The translations under genes were made by a program, and so were the position numbers. A model generated the notes under the pieces. The model saw nothing but the letters and a program-made list of their open reading frames with translations, was not told where the DNA came from and ran no database searches. Positions 62,628-64,000 of a stretch of 64,000 bases of DNA are shown one piece after another. The stretch comes from Phymorhynchus buccinoides (lineage: Eukaryota; Mollusca; Gastropoda; Neogastropoda; Raphitomidae), in NCBI GenBank assembly GCA_017654935.2, contig CM065680.1:36554897-36618896 (forward strand), written 5' to 3'. Numbering within the stretch: position 1 is the first letter of the stretch; the number at the start of each line of letters is the position of its first letter.

Positions 62628-64000
62628 TGGCTGTAAATAACCGTTTTTAACAGATTAAACTACCAACATAGTGTTTTGGGGCTTTCTCTTGTAATTTAAT
62701 CATAATATTAAAAACCTGTTTACTAATCGAGATTGTGCCATTGAATGACTTAAAAGTTTCGTTATAAAGTAGTTATTTTCTTTCAAGATAACCGTTAAAA
62801 CCGTTAGAATTATCTTAAATATCTTTAAATTGCCATATCGTAAACTAATGGACACATGTCTTTTTCCTCAAGCTTGATGACCTGTCCCATATGTGCCTTC
62901 CCAGGTCGAGAGGACGTAAAATTTCAAATTTCATTCAAGCTTGATGACCATTGACTCAATTCAATTGACGACCCAGTTTTAACGGTTGTAACTGCCAAAA
63001 TTTTGTTTTTCTTTTTCTAAAGAAAATCTCGAGAACAGCTGAAAACGATTTGCATTGCAATTTTTAAAAAATACATGGACGAAAGAACAGCGTTAATTTT
63101 ATATTCTGTATTCACATTATTGATTAAATAACGGTTACAATGCTCAGACTGGTTCCTTTTATATGTATTATATTAAAATAGATTCAGACAATTATTTGGA
63201 ATGATATATATAATACAGAGAGAGAGAGACAGATAGACACACACAGACAGAGAGAGACAGACTGACAGAGATAGGAAATACAAAGAAATGAAAAATAAAC
63301 ACCGAAGGTGCTGATAGGACCCAGATATGCACCAACCACGCCTGCCCTATCAACACGAGAGCAACCCTGAAAGTCAGTGTGTGTTACTGGTGAGCAGGCA
63401 TACATTAGGTATACAGAGGCACATGGCTACTCCCGGCTTGTGACCATCCGATACGATGCAAAGGAGTCCTTGCGAAATGTTCCCATGGGTGTACCTGCCC
63501 GTTTTTCATGACTGCAGAGCCCACCGGAAAAACAAACATCCACTCATAAACCAGAACGCATCCAACAGCCCTCACCAAGGAGAGGCGAGGCCAGTGCATC
63601 TCCAGACAAAGAGAGAGGGGGAGAGAGAGGTAAGAAAGAGAGAGAGAGAGAAGAGGGGAGTGAGGATGTACTACCAAATGACAGAAGGAAAGATATGACG
63701 ACTGAGTGAACTAACGAGTCCATGAAAGAATGCATGGATTTATTACTTTTAATGTGTGCAATTAAAGACTTATTTTGGACTGTCTAAGCTACACACACGC
63801 GCACACGCACAAGTACACTTACGCGAATGCACACATGCACGCACACACACGCAACCGCATATGCGCGTGTACGCACGAGCAGAGAGAGATAGAGACAGAG
63901 AGGAATGCCCATGAACATTAACTTTACACTGGTACCAGTGTTTGCATGGACTGTCCATTTCTCATACTTGCCGTTTAAAAAATGGAACAAGAACAAAAAC
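62628..64000. other. Right flank: no gene seen, simple repeats
   Basis: AT-rich DNA, GA-rich tracts (63215-63260, 63608-63660) and a CA-rich tract (63790-63860). Short ORFs here follow the simple repeats. Confidence 0.6.

Overview
The window is animal nuclear DNA: intron-rich, AT-rich and full of microsatellites, TIR elements and SINEs. A tRNA-headed SINE near 56.93-57.31 kb resembles SINEs I recall from marine gastropod genomes, so a gastropod mollusc is my best guess (moderate confidence, from memory). Two scaffold gaps of exactly 500 N (9446-9945, 36001-36500) split the window into three contigs.

One gene dominates and is present three times. It is a multi-exon gene apparently built from a retroelement or Ginger-type integrase. 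Spliced by eye, it encodes four tandem GIN1-like integrase H2C2 zinc-knuckle modules, an integrase-core-like domain between modules 2 and 3 with two of the three expected acidic residues replaced, an acidic linker, and six C-terminal C2H2 zinc fingers with a His-rich tail. Copy 1 (+, 1-9445) is a diverged paralog running from mid core to module 4, then a gap. Copy 2 (-, 35776-18415) has the most 5' exons but lacks the last zinc-finger exons. Copy 3 (+, 36501-54355) starts inside an exon at the gap and runs to the stop codon. No true start codon or promoter is visible in any copy.

Copies 2 and 3 form a head-to-head inverted duplication across the second gap (about 15935-34740 against 36501-50420). 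The arms are nearly identical beside the gap and differ by several clean transposon insertions and repeat-length changes farther out. This is either a real palindrome or two haplotypes placed head to head by the assembler.

Region by region: 1-9.4 kb, paralog with introns full of TA-flanked MITEs and a near-perfect 153-bp hairpin; 9.9-15.8 kb, GC-richer decayed DIRS-like tyrosine-recombinase retroelement remains on the minus strand with a palindromic terminal-repeat cluster; 15.9-36.0 kb, minus-strand gene copy with an expanded minisatellite, a 2.2-kb foldback element and a TTAA-flanked 1.36-kb element; 36.5-54.4 kb, the best gene copy; 54.4-64 kb, non-coding DNA with MITEs, a SINE and a 2.7-kb foldback element carrying a nested TTAA-flanked MITE.

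The most notable features are the gene's domain architecture, the shared phase-1 intron in all four H2C2 modules, and three tandem arrays that each arose at an exon edge and carry a splice site in every unit.
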